A stretch of DNA of 64,000 nucleotides from Ignavibacteriaceae bacterium (GCA_013388545.1 JACAFB010000033.1:1-64000); one strand, 5' to 3'; shown: positions 1-9,058, numbered from the stretch's first letter. Notes: generated by a model from the sequence alone, not told the origin. A program made the numbers and translations.

Positions 1-154
1 AATATATTTATAAAATGATTTTGAATAATCTCAAAAACATATTGCGAACAGATTATTCTTCAAAAAAAACTTGATATTACTAAATCAAAAAATAAAAACT
101 GAATTTTTCAGAAGTCTCTTATATTTAATGTGTACAAATATCGGAATTAAACTA

Positions 155-712
155 ATGGTTAAGAAAGTAAATCAGTCACGGAAAAAAGAAACTCAAAAAA
201 AGTTGAAACTATCTCCGCCCCTTATTGTATTGGTTATTGTTATTATCGCCGCGGCGGGTTATTTAATTTATGAGAATTTTTTCAAATCAAAAGTAACAGA
301 AGTGCAGGAATATTTTTTCACTAAAGAGGGGGAATTGAGTTTTACCGATTCAACTGGAAATCTGATAAAAAAGGTTGATCTGGAAATTGCCGACAGCGAA
401 TACGACAGGCAGCTTGGTTTGATGTTCCGCAGGTCAATGACCGAAAACCAGGCAATGCTGTTCATTTTTCCGTATGAACGAATTCAGTCTTTCTGGATGA
501 GGAACACAAACATTTCTCTTGATATGATTTTTGTGAATAAGGATAAAAAAATAATTACAATTCATAAGAATACACGAATTCTGTCCGATCAATCTTATCC
601 TTCTTCGGAACCTGCTATGTATGTAGTCGAGGTAATTGCCGGTTTTACAGATAAATATAATATTAAAGTTAGCGACAGGATTGAATGGATTGATTATAAA
701 ATAAATAAGTGA
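155..712 (+). CDS. Membrane-anchored DUF192 family protein
   Basis: The 185-residue product has a lysine-rich N-terminus, one membrane segment at about residues 22-39, and a DUF192 domain over roughly residues 75-180, seen in YDRQLGLMFRRSM followed by QSFWMRNTNISLDMIF. DUF192 proteins are small extracytoplasmic beta proteins of unknown activity; the anchor would place this one on the periplasmic side. The frame stays open upstream to a TTG at 71, but I prefer the ATG at 155 because the added 28 residues look like chance sequence and no ribosome binding site favours the longer form. It converges on the gmhA gene. The family call is firm and the function unknown. Confidence 0.8.
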   Translation: MVKKVNQSRKKETQKKLKLSPPLIVLVIVIIAAAGYLIYENFFKSKVTEVQEYFFTKEGELSFTDSTGNLIKKVDLEIADSEYDRQLGLMFRRSMTENQAMLFIFPYERIQSFWMRNTNISLDMIFVNKDKKIITIHKNTRILSDQSYPSSEPAMYVVEVIAGFTDKYNIKVSDRIEWIDYKINK

Positions 713-750
713 GAGACTTCCCTAAGAATAAATATTGCTGAGACAAGAGT

Positions 751-1338
751 TTATTTATCTGCAAATAATTTATTTTCTGTAAGTTCACACACAATGTGCG
801 CGACAGTAATATGCCCTTCCTGAATTCTTTGAGTATTATTTGAAGGGATTATGATAGGAAGATCTACCAGTGAAGCAAGCTTTCCACCGTTGCCGCCAAG
901 AAAACCAATTACTGTCATTTCCTTTTTATGAGCCATCTCAACTGCCTTAACGACGTTTGGTGAATTGCCGCTTGTTGAAATTGCCAGAAGAACATCACCT
1001 TTGTTACCAAGTCCCTCAATGCTGCGGGCAAAAACATTTTCAAAACCTATGTCATTTCCGCCGGCAGTTAAATTGGACGTGTCGGTTGTAAGTGCAATTG
1101 CCGGCAGTGCCGGTCTTTGAATATGGTGGCTTAATCTTATAACCAGCTCAGTTGCGATATGCTGGCAGTCAGCAGCGCTTCCGCCGTTGCCGCAAAGCAA
1201 AAGTTTATTGTTCCCCTGAAAACATTTTACAAGCAGATCAACTGCCCGGAGAATTTCTTCAGTCAGTTTCTCTTTAATATTTAATTTTGTTTCAGCACTT
1301 TCATTAAGGGAATCGATAATGAATTTTTTTGCATTCAT
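751..1338 (-). CDS. gmhA: Phosphoheptose isomerase (SIS domain), GmhA
   Basis: A 195-residue single SIS-domain protein. It carries LLLCGNGGSAADCQHIATEL, the serine-rich sugar-phosphate loop ISTSGNSPNVVKA and the C-terminal QEGHITVAHIVCEL, all typical of sedoheptulose 7-phosphate isomerase. GmhA makes D-glycero-D-manno-heptose 7-phosphate, the first step toward ADP-heptose for the lipopolysaccharide core, in the cytosol. The ATG at 1338 is chosen over one at 1383 because it sits 4 bases after the stop of the upstream gene, which implies translational coupling, and the longer form would overlap that gene by 41 bases. The other heptose genes are not in this window, so a related SIS isomerase role remains possible. 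Confidence 0.85.
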   Translation of the reverse strand: MNAKKFIIDSLNESAETKLNIKEKLTEEILRAVDLLVKCFQGNNKLLLCGNGGSAADCQHIATELVIRLSHHIQRPALPAIALTTDTSNLTAGGNDIGFENVFARSIEGLGNKGDVLLAISTSGNSPNVVKAVEMAHKKEMTVIGFLGGNGGKLASLVDLPIIIPSNNTQRIQEGHITVAHIVCELTENKLFADK

Positions 1339-1342
1339 AGGG

Positions 1343-2101
1343 TTAAACTTCAACAGGCAGCTTGTAGTGAATTGATGAGGCAAATTCTTTAATCATATTC
1401 CAATTGTTTTCATTCTCGAAGAAATTGCCGGTTACAATAATTGATGCCCCGTTCTTTACTTTTTCACGGGCAGTTTTTGCATCCTTAATTCCTCCTCCAA
1501 CAATTATGGGGACAGAACACTGTTCAGCAACTGTACGTACAATTTCATTTGGTACAGGTTGATCAGCCCCTGATCCGGCTTCAAGATAGATCATTTTCAT
1601 TCCTAAGTACTCCGAAGCCAGTGCAGTTGCTGCAGCAATTTCAGGTTTATTTCTTGGAATCGGTAAACTGCCGCTCATATAAACCGCAGTGGTTGTTGAC
1701 CCCGATTCAATTAAAATATATCCGGTCGAAATGGGTTCGATTCCGCTCTTTTTTATTGATAATGCAGCAAGAACATGTTTTCCTATCAGATGTTCGGGAT
1801 TTCTGCCGCTGACTACAGAAATGAATAAAATTGCATCTGCAACACTTGAAACCTGGTTTATGCTTCCGGGGAAAATTATTGCAGGAAGTGTACTGTTTAT
1901 TTTCACTTTTTCAATGAATGAATCGAAATCGCCATTAACCATTAAGCTTCCGCCAACAAGAAATCCATCTACACCCGATTTCTCGCAATGTTTTACAAAT
2001 CCGGCAATTTTATTTTCGGGCAGTTTGTCGGGGTCGAGCAAAATTAAATAAGCAGCGCCTTTTTCTTCGATTGTATTTAGAATATGATTATAAATCTTCA
2101 T
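1343..2101 (-). CDS. Geranylgeranylglyceryl/heptaprenylglyceryl phosphate synthase (PcrB/GGGPS family)
   Basis: A 252-residue TIM-barrel protein with the GGGPS signatures LLDPDK near the N-terminus, VGGSLM, YLEAGSGADQPVP and VGGGIKDAKTA (phosphate-binding loop). The family joins sn-glycerol 1-phosphate to a polyprenyl diphosphate in an ether bond. Archaea use it for membrane lipids, Firmicutes PcrB makes heptaprenylglycerol, and a group II form occurs in Bacteroidetes and relatives. Sequence and apparent lineage place this copy in group II. It is followed by gmhA after 4 bases, so the two are probably cotranscribed. The prenyl chain length cannot be read from the sequence, and no sn-glycerol 1-phosphate dehydrogenase gene lies in the window. 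Confidence 0.88.
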   Translation of the reverse strand: MKIYNHILNTIEEKGAAYLILLDPDKLPENKIAGFVKHCEKSGVDGFLVGGSLMVNGDFDSFIEKVKINSTLPAIIFPGSINQVSSVADAILFISVVSGRNPEHLIGKHVLAALSIKKSGIEPISTGYILIESGSTTTAVYMSGSLPIPRNKPEIAAATALASEYLGMKMIYLEAGSGADQPVPNEIVRTVAEQCSVPIIVGGGIKDAKTAREKVKNGASIIVTGNFFENENNWNMIKEFASSIHYKLPVEV

Positions 2102-2153
2102 AGTGGATGATTTAATACTAAATCAATATATGAATTTTGCCTTGAAGAAAAAA

Positions 2154-2177
2154 GAAAAGCGGCATTTGCCGCTTTTC
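2154..2177 (-). terminator. Intrinsic terminator after the secreted subtilase gene
   Basis: Two perfect 11-base arms (2154-2164 and 2167-2177, GAAAAGCGGCA and its complement) are followed on the minus strand by a T-rich run. It lies between the stop of the peptidase gene and the start of the GGGPS gene, so it ends peptidase transcription and separates the two minus-strand units. Confidence 0.8.
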
Positions 2178-2211
2178 AAAAAAATTATTATCTGGATTTT
2201 TCCGGCTCAAT

Positions 2212-4200
2212 CTATTTGAGTAGGATAAGTTTACGGCTTATCGTTTTTTCCCTGGTGAATAAGCTGTAAATGTAGACGCCCGAGGCAAGACCTTTACCAT
2301 TAAATACTATTTTGTGGGAACCTTTTTCATACATTCCTTCGGCTAATACTTTAACCAATTGTCCGTTTACATCGGAAACTGTGACCTTGCAATACGAATC
2401 TGAAGGCAGGAAAAATTCAATGTTTGTAGAGGGATTGAATGGATTTGGATAATTCTGACTCAAAACGAAATTATCAGATGTAAAACTTTTTTCATTTTCA
2501 ACAGATGTTGTTGAATTAAGTTCTTCTTTGATTATCAGATCGCCGTAATAAAACTTGTAATTATTAATAAGTGGTTCCCGGTATTCTGTTCCCAGAGTAT
2601 CTTCATAAGTAAAATAGAACCAAATGGTATCAGGGTTAATCAGAATGGGGAAATTAAAATTGAAAATATTTCCGCCGTTATTTGTTAAGGATTCACTGAC
2701 TAAAGCACCATTACCGGATTTGTAATGAATCATAGCGTTTGTTTTATTGATACCGTGATCACCAATAAAAATTTTATTCAACTGAAAAATTCCGTTGTCA
2801 TCTTTCAGATTAGGAAAAGTTATTGCTTTAACAGCGGATAATATACCATATCCTCTTGCGGTATCCGGTGAAAGAACATTGTCGCCCGATTGATTAACAA
2901 TACTCCTAACCTGAATATTATTAAGATGAGGGAAAGCAGATAGCAGCATACCGGTTATTCCCGCAGCTATCGGAGTAGCACCAGAAGTACCCCAGGCACC
3001 GGTAGAAATACTGAATCCGCCTGAATAATTTGCTGAGATTCCATAACCTTCTCCCTGTGCGCAGATTTCCGGTTTCAATCTTCCATCTGAAGTTGGTCCC
3101 CGCGAGTGCCACCAGCAAGTTGCACCCTGATCAGTTACAGCACCAACGGAAATAACATTGAATGCATCGGCCGGAGCAACGATGTATTTCCAATTTGTGA
3201 ATCCTTCATTCCCTGCTGCTGTAACTGTAATTATTCCTCTTTCAAAAGCAAGATTTAAAGCTATTGTTACAATTGCTGTTTGACCATTCATATCTTCGTA
3301 AGTGTATGACCAGGTTGTGTCATCAAAAACACTGTATGCAAGCGATGAAGTTGTTATATCAACTCCAAGAGAATCAAACCATTCAAGTGCTGCTGCATAG
3401 TTATCTTCTTCTATATGAGATTCCATCAGAACATCTTCTGTTCTTGCCAGAATAAAATCAGCGGAAAATGCCGGGGCAACCATTTGTGATTCATAAAAAG
3501 TCCCGATTAGAGAAAGCACAAAAGTTCCATGACTTTCGCCGGGATTATTTGATGTGCTTGAATCACCTTCAACAAAATCTCTTTCATTAATAATGCTTGT
3601 ATTATTAAAAGCCTCGTGATAACGCCTGAACCCCGAATCCAAAACTCCGATAAGAACTCCTTCCCCTGAAATTCCGATGTTATGAACAGGCGGAATTCCC
3701 GATAACATATACTGACCGAATGATGGTCCGTAGTTGTATTGAAAATCATCAGCTTCATCGAAAGATTTCAAGGTGTTGTTTGAGGCATTAATTTCCGGCT
3801 GGTTCGTTCTGATTTTTTTTACGCGTTCAATCTTTTTTATAAATGAAAACCTTTGTAACTGCTGAATCTGTTCTTCATTCAAATAGCAAGAAACTGCATT
3901 AAACCATTTTAGTGAATGAATTATTTTAATCCCAAGTTCCGATAATGCTTGCTTATAATCTTGATTTACCGGAAGATCTTCATAAGTAAAATAATTTTCT
4001 TCTCCCATCGATTTTATTCTCCGGTTGATGCTTCTGTCAGAAATGAAATTTTTGGCAGACAGCAAATAAGCTCCCTGATCTGAAGCGAAAGTTTGTTTTG
4101 AAATTCCTTTGTCAGTGAAATAAACCAAATACTTATTCTGAGCAAACAGCGTCTGGGATAGCGCTGAAAAAAAGAACAATGTTAAGAGAATTTTTTTCAT
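2212..4200 (-). CDS. Secreted subtilisin-like serine protease (S8) with type IX sorting domain
   Basis: A 662-residue exported protease. Residues 1-20 form a signal peptide ending at FAQ. A region of about 150 residues that may act as a propeptide comes before the S8 domain, whose triad I read as Asp188 (VLIGVLDSG), His224 (GESHGTFV) and Ser406 (GTSGATPIAAG), with Asn331 as the oxyanion residue. The last 80 or so residues form a type A sorting domain: SQNYPNPFNPSTNIEF, then VTVSDVNGQLVKVL and GLASGVYIYSLF, ending in basic KLILLK. This predicts export by Sec, then type IX secretion and surface attachment or release. A good ribosome site (GGAG) precedes the ATG, and a terminator follows. The substrate is unknown. 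Confidence 0.93.
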   Translation of the reverse strand: MKKILLTLFFFSALSQTLFAQNKYLVYFTDKGISKQTFASDQGAYLLSAKNFISDRSINRRIKSMGEENYFTYEDLPVNQDYKQALSELGIKIIHSLKWFNAVSCYLNEEQIQQLQRFSFIKKIERVKKIRTNQPEINASNNTLKSFDEADDFQYNYGPSFGQYMLSGIPPVHNIGISGEGVLIGVLDSGFRRYHEAFNNTSIINERDFVEGDSSTSNNPGESHGTFVLSLIGTFYESQMVAPAFSADFILARTEDVLMESHIEEDNYAAALEWFDSLGVDITTSSLAYSVFDDTTWSYTYEDMNGQTAIVTIALNLAFERGIITVTAAGNEGFTNWKYIVAPADAFNVISVGAVTDQGATCWWHSRGPTSDGRLKPEICAQGEGYGISANYSGGFSISTGAWGTSGATPIAAGITGMLLSAFPHLNNIQVRSIVNQSGDNVLSPDTARGYGILSAVKAITFPNLKDDNGIFQLNKIFIGDHGINKTNAMIHYKSGNGALVSESLTNNGGNIFNFNFPILINPDTIWFYFTYEDTLGTEYREPLINNYKFYYGDLIIKEELNSTTSVENEKSFTSDNFVLSQNYPNPFNPSTNIEFFLPSDSYCKVTVSDVNGQLVKVLAEGMYEKGSHKIVFNGKGLASGVYIYSLFTREKTISRKLILLK

Positions 4201-4836
4201 TTAAGCTCCATAAAAACTTTTTGGCAAAATATGAAAATGATTTTACAATGCAAGGTAAATAATCAGCGTATTGCTTATTCTATCTTCACAAGTAAAAAAC
4301 GATATGTAAGAAAGTTAGTCGCCCGTAAAAATTTTACTTTAGACTTGAAAAGGATAATCGAGCAAATAATCCGGATTACAATCGAAGCGGGTTTTCAAGC
4401 CGGTCAACAAACCTGCTCAGCCTTATAATATAGCTTTATGCTGAATTAGAAATTTGATCTTGCCTTTCTCATTGTACTTTGTTGTTTTATCTATTTTTAT
4501 AGTTAATGGTATTAGCAATGATTATTTCAGAATGAGAGAAAATGAATCAATAAATTGAGACGTTGACAGGTATTATTTCGGGATTTAGCGCGTCATTAAA
4601 AACATTACCAAGAATAAGCTTTTATTCTCTTTGGTGGCATATGAATTGTTATTCTTATATGTTGATAAATATTTAAGAGAATGAGTTACCCGGCAAAATA
4701 ATTGACAAATGTTTATCATCTCTCTCCCAGGGGACTTCTTTACAATCTTATTAACGAGATTTTTAAGAAGGCTTAGTAATATTCGAGTCAAAATAAAAAT
4801 TATAAAACAGATCAGTCCAGAATTCGGAGTTAATTT
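4201..4836. other. Intergenic region, 636 bases, no supported gene
   Basis: This lies between the divergent subtilase and ParA genes and must hold promoters for both. A 65-codon open frame at 4231-4428 (+) and a 68-codon frame at 4585-4791 (-) show no recognisable motif, signal peptide or convincing ribosome site, so I do not call them. I see no tRNA-like fold and no strong hairpin. The stretch is AT-rich and may include decayed sequence. Confidence 0.5.
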
Positions 4837-5622
4837 GTGTCCAGGATAATTGCGGTAGCGATTCCGAAGGGAGGAGTTGGTAAAACGACAACTGCCGTAA
4901 ACCTTGCGTTCGCATTTGCAGCAAGCAACAAAAAATGCCTGCTCGTTGATGTTGATCCTGCAGGTTCGTGTTCTTCAAGTCTTGGATTTAATTGTGAAAA
5001 TATCAATGGTGATATTTTTAATGTGCTCGGCTTTTCTAAATCAATCAGGCAGGTGATTCATAAAACCGGTAATCCGTTAGTTGATTTAATTCCGCTTAAT
5101 AATCTTACCTATGAAGATGAAGTGAGGCTCACGAGATTATCGAAGAATGAACAACTTTTAAGTAATGTTCTCAGACCCGAAGTAATTAACTATGATTATA
5201 CAATTGTGGATTGCCCTCCTTACCTGATTGGAACAACAACAAGCACTTTAATTGCGGCAGATTCAGTTATTATACCCATTACGGCGGGACAATTTGCTCT
5301 CAGTGCAATTGATAAAGTTATAGATCATATTCATACTATAAAAAGGATGTATAATTACAGGCTGAAAGTTGAAGGGATACTTCTTACTAGTTACGAGTAC
5401 AATACGAAGGCATCTTTTAAGACAAAGAAAGAACTTTTTGAAAAATATCCTGATCTCGTTTTCCGCACCTCAATTCCTAAGAGTACAAAAGTAAATGAAG
5501 CTTCGTTCTTGCGTCAGCCGATTATTGTTTTCGATCCTGAATGTAAAGTTTCAGTTGCTTATAAAAATCTCGCGCGTGAAATTATGACTGACAGGTTGCT
5601 TATCGGGAATGATTGTTTCTGA
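4837..5622 (+). CDS. ParA/MinD-type P-loop ATPase, orphan
   Basis: A 261-residue ParA-family ATPase. The deviant Walker A motif KGGVGKTTT is at residues 11-19, the A' motif LVDVDPAGS follows near residue 37, and the Walker B-like YTIVDCPPYL lies near residue 120. Such proteins cycle between ATP-bound dimers on DNA or membrane and ADP monomers to position chromosomes, plasmids or protein clusters. No N-terminal DNA-binding domain and no parB, parS-like repeat or other cargo gene is nearby, so this is a solitary copy. The start is GTG with CGGAG about 6 bases upstream, and the first residues lead directly into the Walker A strand. Chromosomal ParA, or an orphan positioning ATPase, are the main options. 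Confidence 0.85.
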   Translation: MSRIIAVAIPKGGVGKTTTAVNLAFAFAASNKKCLLVDVDPAGSCSSSLGFNCENINGDIFNVLGFSKSIRQVIHKTGNPLVDLIPLNNLTYEDEVRLTRLSKNEQLLSNVLRPEVINYDYTIVDCPPYLIGTTTSTLIAADSVIIPITAGQFALSAIDKVIDHIHTIKRMYNYRLKVEGILLTSYEYNTKASFKTKKELFEKYPDLVFRTSIPKSTKVNEASFLRQPIIVFDPECKVSVAYKNLAREIMTDRLLIGNDCF

Positions 5623-5641
5623 TCTTTACTCTTATATAATT

Positions 5642-6502
5642 TCATTCGGACTCTAATTTCACTCTACACTTTTCAAGCTCTGACTTCTGCTCATCAGATA
5701 ACGTAGGATAATCCGGTTTCAGTTTTTTCAAATGATGAATTATTATTTCACTAATAAGCAAACGGGCAAACCATTTTTTGTCTGCAGGAATAACGTACCA
5801 GGGTGAGTACTTTTTGCTTGTAGCGCTGATTGCTTCCTCATAAGCTTTCTGATAATCATTCCAGTATTTTCTTTCTTCAACATCAGCGGCTGCAAATTTC
5901 CAGTTCTTCGACGGGTCCTGGATTCTTTCGAGAAATCTTCTTTTCTGTTCGTCTTTAGAAATGTGCAGGAAAAATTTAATTATCACTGTTCCGTTTTCGA
6001 AAAGATATTTTTCAAATTCTGTAATCTGATTGAACCTCTTCTCCCAAATTTTATTATCAATCAGATTTGGCGGAAGCTGACTGAATTTAAGAAGATTGTG
6101 AACTCTGACGATCAGTACTTCTTCATAATGTGAACGGTTGAAAATTCCTATTCTTCCTCTTTCGGGAAGAGCTTTGTTTATACGCCAGAGATATCCGTGA
6201 TCCATTTCTTCTTTTGAAGGTTGTTTGAAACTAAAGACCTGGGTACCTTGCGGATTAAGTCCGCTCATTACATTTTTAATTGCACCATCTTTCCCTGCGG
6301 CGTCCATAGCCTGGAAAATTAATAACACTGAATACCTGTCCTGCGCATAGAGCTTATCCTGTAATTCAACCATTGTCTCAATGTTTTTTTTGAGAAGCTT
6401 CTTGGCTTCATCTTTGGATTTGAATTCCGCAGTATCATCAGTTTTCAGGTTTTTTAGTAACAAACCGGAACCGGGGGGAACAAGATATTTTCTGATATTC
6501 AT
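5642..6502 (-). CDS. Polyphosphate kinase 2 family protein (polyP:nucleotide phosphotransferase)
   Basis: A 286-residue PPK2-fold enzyme. Walker A lies at about residues 66-73 (DAAGKDGA), the Walker B region near 118-133 carries GRIGIFNRSHYEEVL, and the lid has KDEQKRRFLERIQDP followed by the WKF element. The family transfers phosphate between polyphosphate and nucleoside mono- or diphosphates in the cytosol. The single domain and about 285 residues fit the short PPK2 classes that usually phosphorylate AMP or ADP (classes II/III), but the preferred nucleotide cannot be set by eye. GAGG precedes the ATG. The gene converges on parA, with only 19 bases between the stops, and is divergent from the methyltransferase gene. 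Confidence 0.9.
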   Translation of the reverse strand: MNIRKYLVPPGSGLLLKNLKTDDTAEFKSKDEAKKLLKKNIETMVELQDKLYAQDRYSVLLIFQAMDAAGKDGAIKNVMSGLNPQGTQVFSFKQPSKEEMDHGYLWRINKALPERGRIGIFNRSHYEEVLIVRVHNLLKFSQLPPNLIDNKIWEKRFNQITEFEKYLFENGTVIIKFFLHISKDEQKRRFLERIQDPSKNWKFAAADVEERKYWNDYQKAYEEAISATSKKYSPWYVIPADKKWFARLLISEIIIHHLKKLKPDYPTLSDEQKSELEKCRVKLESE

Positions 6503-6619
6503 CTAAACCTCTAAACTATTCAGCATAAAAATAATTAAAGGAAAATAATTTTAATTGTCTTTTTTATTCTTTTACCTGGGTGATTTATTTTTGTTCTGTT
6601 CAAAATTGAAAATTAGAAA

Positions 6620-7555
6620 GTGAAAAAAGCACCGAGAAACAGAACAATAACTCTTTCCAAATCTGAAATAAGCAAATATAAAAACCTGATTATCCGGTCA
6701 GAAGATCTTAAATCATTCGCTCCTGTCAATTCATTAATTCTCGGGGATGTTTATCATTCACATAAATTTATTCCTGATAATTCTGTTGATCTGCTTTTTC
6801 TTGATCCACCTTACAATCTTTATAAAAAATTTCATAATGTTTCTTTCATTAAAAGAAAAGATGAGGATTATTCACAATGGTTTGAATCGTGGTTAACACT
6901 TCTTCTGCCCAAGTTGAAAGAAACCTCCACGGTATATGTTTGCTGCGATTGGCAGACTTCAGTTTCTATTTACAGAGTTCTTAGTAAATATCTGATAATA
7001 CTTAATCGTATAACCTGGGAGCGTGAAAAGGGCAGAGGAGCAAAAAATAATTTTAAGAATTCTCATGAGGATATCTGGTTCGCTGTCAAATCCAGAAAAT
7101 ATTATTTCAACAGTTCTGCTGTAAAACTTAAACGAAAAGTAATTGCTCCTTATCGTATCAATGGATCACCCAAAGACTGGGAAGCCGGATCTGATGGAAA
7201 CTTTAGGTTGACGCACGCAGGTAATTTATGGACTGACATTAGTATCCCTTTCTGGAGTATGCCTGAAAACACTATTCATCCAACTCAGAAACCGGAAAAA
7301 CTACTTGCAAAATTGATACTTGCAAGTACTAAAGAGAATGATCTTGTTCTCGATCCGTTTGCCGGCTCCGGAACTTCGGCAGTCACTGCTAAAAAACTAA
7401 ACAGAAGATTTTATGCAATTGAAATTTCTGAGGAATATCTCCTGCTCGCAATGAAAAGACTTGAAATGGCTGAAATAGATAAAAATATTCAGGGGTTTGA
7501 AGATGGTGTTTTTTGGGAGAGGAATACGCTATCATTCCGTAAAAAGAAAAATTGA
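6620..7555 (+). CDS. Orphan site-specific DNA methyltransferase, beta-class (N6-adenine or N4-cytosine)
   Basis: A 311-residue amino-methyltransferase. The catalytic motif DPPY is at residues 62-65 and the AdoMet-binding DPFAGSGTS near 245-253, preceded by HPTQKPEKL at about 220. Motif IV before motif I is the beta-class order, as in CcrM and HinfI-type enzymes. DPPY fits either N6-adenine or N4-cytosine methylation. The segment between the motifs (about 70-210) should hold the target-recognition region. No restriction endonuclease or specificity gene lies beside it, so it is an orphan enzyme, perhaps regulatory or left from a lost system. The start is a GTG with a weak AGAAAG in front. The recognition site is unknown. 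Confidence 0.85.
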   Translation: MKKAPRNRTITLSKSEISKYKNLIIRSEDLKSFAPVNSLILGDVYHSHKFIPDNSVDLLFLDPPYNLYKKFHNVSFIKRKDEDYSQWFESWLTLLLPKLKETSTVYVCCDWQTSVSIYRVLSKYLIILNRITWEREKGRGAKNNFKNSHEDIWFAVKSRKYYFNSSAVKLKRKVIAPYRINGSPKDWEAGSDGNFRLTHAGNLWTDISIPFWSMPENTIHPTQKPEKLLAKLILASTKENDLVLDPFAGSGTSAVTAKKLNRRFYAIEISEEYLLLAMKRLEMAEIDKNIQGFEDGVFWERNTLSFRKKKN

Positions 7556-7574
7556 AGTTTTCTTAATTAATTCG

Positions 7575-7598
7575 GCGGCTGAGAAAAATCACAGCCGC
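7575..7598. terminator. Candidate terminator between convergent genes
   Basis: Arms GCGGCTG (7575-7581) and CAGCCGC (7592-7598) enclose a 10-base loop between the stops of the methyltransferase (+) and cytochrome c (-) genes. The following T-runs are short, so termination strength is uncertain; it may serve both directions. Confidence 0.5.
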
Positions 7599-7611
7599 TT
7601 TAAGAGTAATT

Positions 7612-8592
7612 TTATTTTTTGGGAATGAAAATCTGGACCTGATTTTTAACAGGTTTTACTGTCTTCAGGTAATCGTAGATGTGCCCAAGATCTTCTTCTG
7701 TCATACCGGCATACATAGTCCATGGCATAATAGTGTTGAATTCATTTCTTTCTACATTTTTAATCCCGGCGCTGTCAGAAGCATAAGCTTTAAATCTGGC
7801 GATAAAAAAATCTTTTGTCCATCTTCCGATACCTGTTTCGGTATCAGGTGTTAAGTTTGCTGACGTTAATACTCCAAAAGGAAGATCAAAATTTACACCC
7901 CCGGCAAGAGTTTTTCCGGGTATGGGTGTTCCCTTATCTGTCTGAGTGTGACATCCGTTGCAGCCGCCAACTGTAACAAGATACTCTCCATAAGCAATTG
8001 CATTATTTCTGTCGGGTTCTTTAGGTGCAGAGTAATTTTTTATCGGCATTGTCTTGACTATGTAGTTCAGGGGAAAGTCTAGATCATGAGCTGGATAGTT
8101 CCCTTCAACAGGTTTAAGTGTCCGTATGTAAGCAATAATTGAATAAAGATCTTCCCTTGATAATTTGGAATAATCGGGGAATGGCATAATAGGGAATAAT
8201 GCATTCCCATCTTTAGAAACGCCGCATGTTATTGCTCTTAAAATTTCTCCGTCAGTCCACTGATTTAAGCTTGCAGGAGTAATGTTTTTAGAAAAAATAT
8301 CGCCCGGGAAACCGATATCTCTGCCAAACTTATCTCCACCTTTACCCTCTGTTCCCGGAACAATTGGTCCGGAGAATTTATTCCAGTCCCTGGTTGAATG
8401 ACAATCAATGCAAACGGTTACATGGTTTGCAAGATATTTTCCCCGTTCAATTCTATCTGCAGTTAACTCTACTTTAATGTCGGGTGCCGGATCAACATCG
8501 GGAAATGCTATGTTGAAATAAACGAAGCCTGCCAGAAGCAGAACTACAATTACTGTTACTGCAATCCCCAAAATCTTTAGAAACTTTTTCAT
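7612..8592 (-). CDS. Membrane-anchored diheme cytochrome c
   Basis: A 326-residue protein with an uncleaved-looking N-terminal membrane segment (about residues 6-28), then two cytochrome c domains with haem motifs CIDCH at 61-65 and CNGCH at 211-215. Methionines in FPIMPFPDY and NTIMPWTMY are good axial ligand candidates. The protein would face the periplasm and carry electrons to or from a respiratory complex or dehydrogenase. The layout resembles small membrane c-type cytochromes that accompany periplasmic dehydrogenases, but no such enzyme is adjacent, so its partner is unknown. GAGGAT sits ahead of the ATG. The assignment as a diheme c-type cytochrome is secure and its pathway is not. Confidence 0.92.
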   Translation of the reverse strand: MKKFLKILGIAVTVIVVLLLAGFVYFNIAFPDVDPAPDIKVELTADRIERGKYLANHVTVCIDCHSTRDWNKFSGPIVPGTEGKGGDKFGRDIGFPGDIFSKNITPASLNQWTDGEILRAITCGVSKDGNALFPIMPFPDYSKLSREDLYSIIAYIRTLKPVEGNYPAHDLDFPLNYIVKTMPIKNYSAPKEPDRNNAIAYGEYLVTVGGCNGCHTQTDKGTPIPGKTLAGGVNFDLPFGVLTSANLTPDTETGIGRWTKDFFIARFKAYASDSAGIKNVERNEFNTIMPWTMYAGMTEEDLGHIYDYLKTVKPVKNQVQIFIPKK

Positions 8593-8816
8593 AGAGATCC
8601 TCTTTTTTTGTTTTTGAATATTTAATTAAGCTACTAAACGAGAGAGGTTTTTAATAAATTACTTTAATAATATATAAATACAAATAGTTGCCCGCTATTA
8701 TTTTTTTATTTTGGGCAAATTTTATTTTAAAATGAACATGAACTAAATGCGTCAAATCATATCCTTTTAATTGGTTACGAATAGTTATATTTTTTCAGCT
8801 AAAATTGAAAGATGTT

Positions 8817-9032
8817 ATGATTAGTAAAGAACTACTCGAAATCCTTTGTTGTCCCGAAACCAAAGCTGATCTGGTGCTGGATGGAAATTTTTTGGTTTCG
8901 ACAGATAAAAATACGCGGCGCAGGTACAGGATTGAAGATAACATCCCTATAATGCTTATTGAGGAATCAGAGCAGCTTTCGCTTGAAGAATGGCAATCGG
9001 TTATGGATAAGCATAATATTAAAACCATGTAA
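8817..9032 (+). CDS. Small Trm112/YcaR-like protein
   Basis: A 71-residue protein resembling Trm112/UPF0434 proteins: KELLEILCCPETKADLVL at the N-terminus, then a short beta region with RRRYRIEDNIPIMLIEE, the usual family ending. Trm112-like proteins bind and stabilise SAM-dependent methyltransferases in eukaryotes and archaea; bacterial single-domain versions are poorly characterised. This copy has CC at the first metal-binding position but lacks the usual second cysteine pair element, so it may not hold zinc. I start at the ATG at 8817, with GAAAG five bases upstream; an in-frame TTG at 8805 is less likely. A membrane methyltransferase gene follows after 26 bases. Confidence 0.75.
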   Translation: MISKELLEILCCPETKADLVLDGNFLVSTDKNTRRRYRIEDNIPIMLIEESEQLSLEEWQSVMDKHNIKTM

Positions 9033-9058
9033 TCTCTCATCAATAAAAATCAAACCAG

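Noticed and set aside
4231-4428. 65-codon open frame in the subtilase-ParA gap
   Set aside because: No recognisable motif, no signal peptide and no convincing ribosome site; it could be a real small protein, but I cannot support it.
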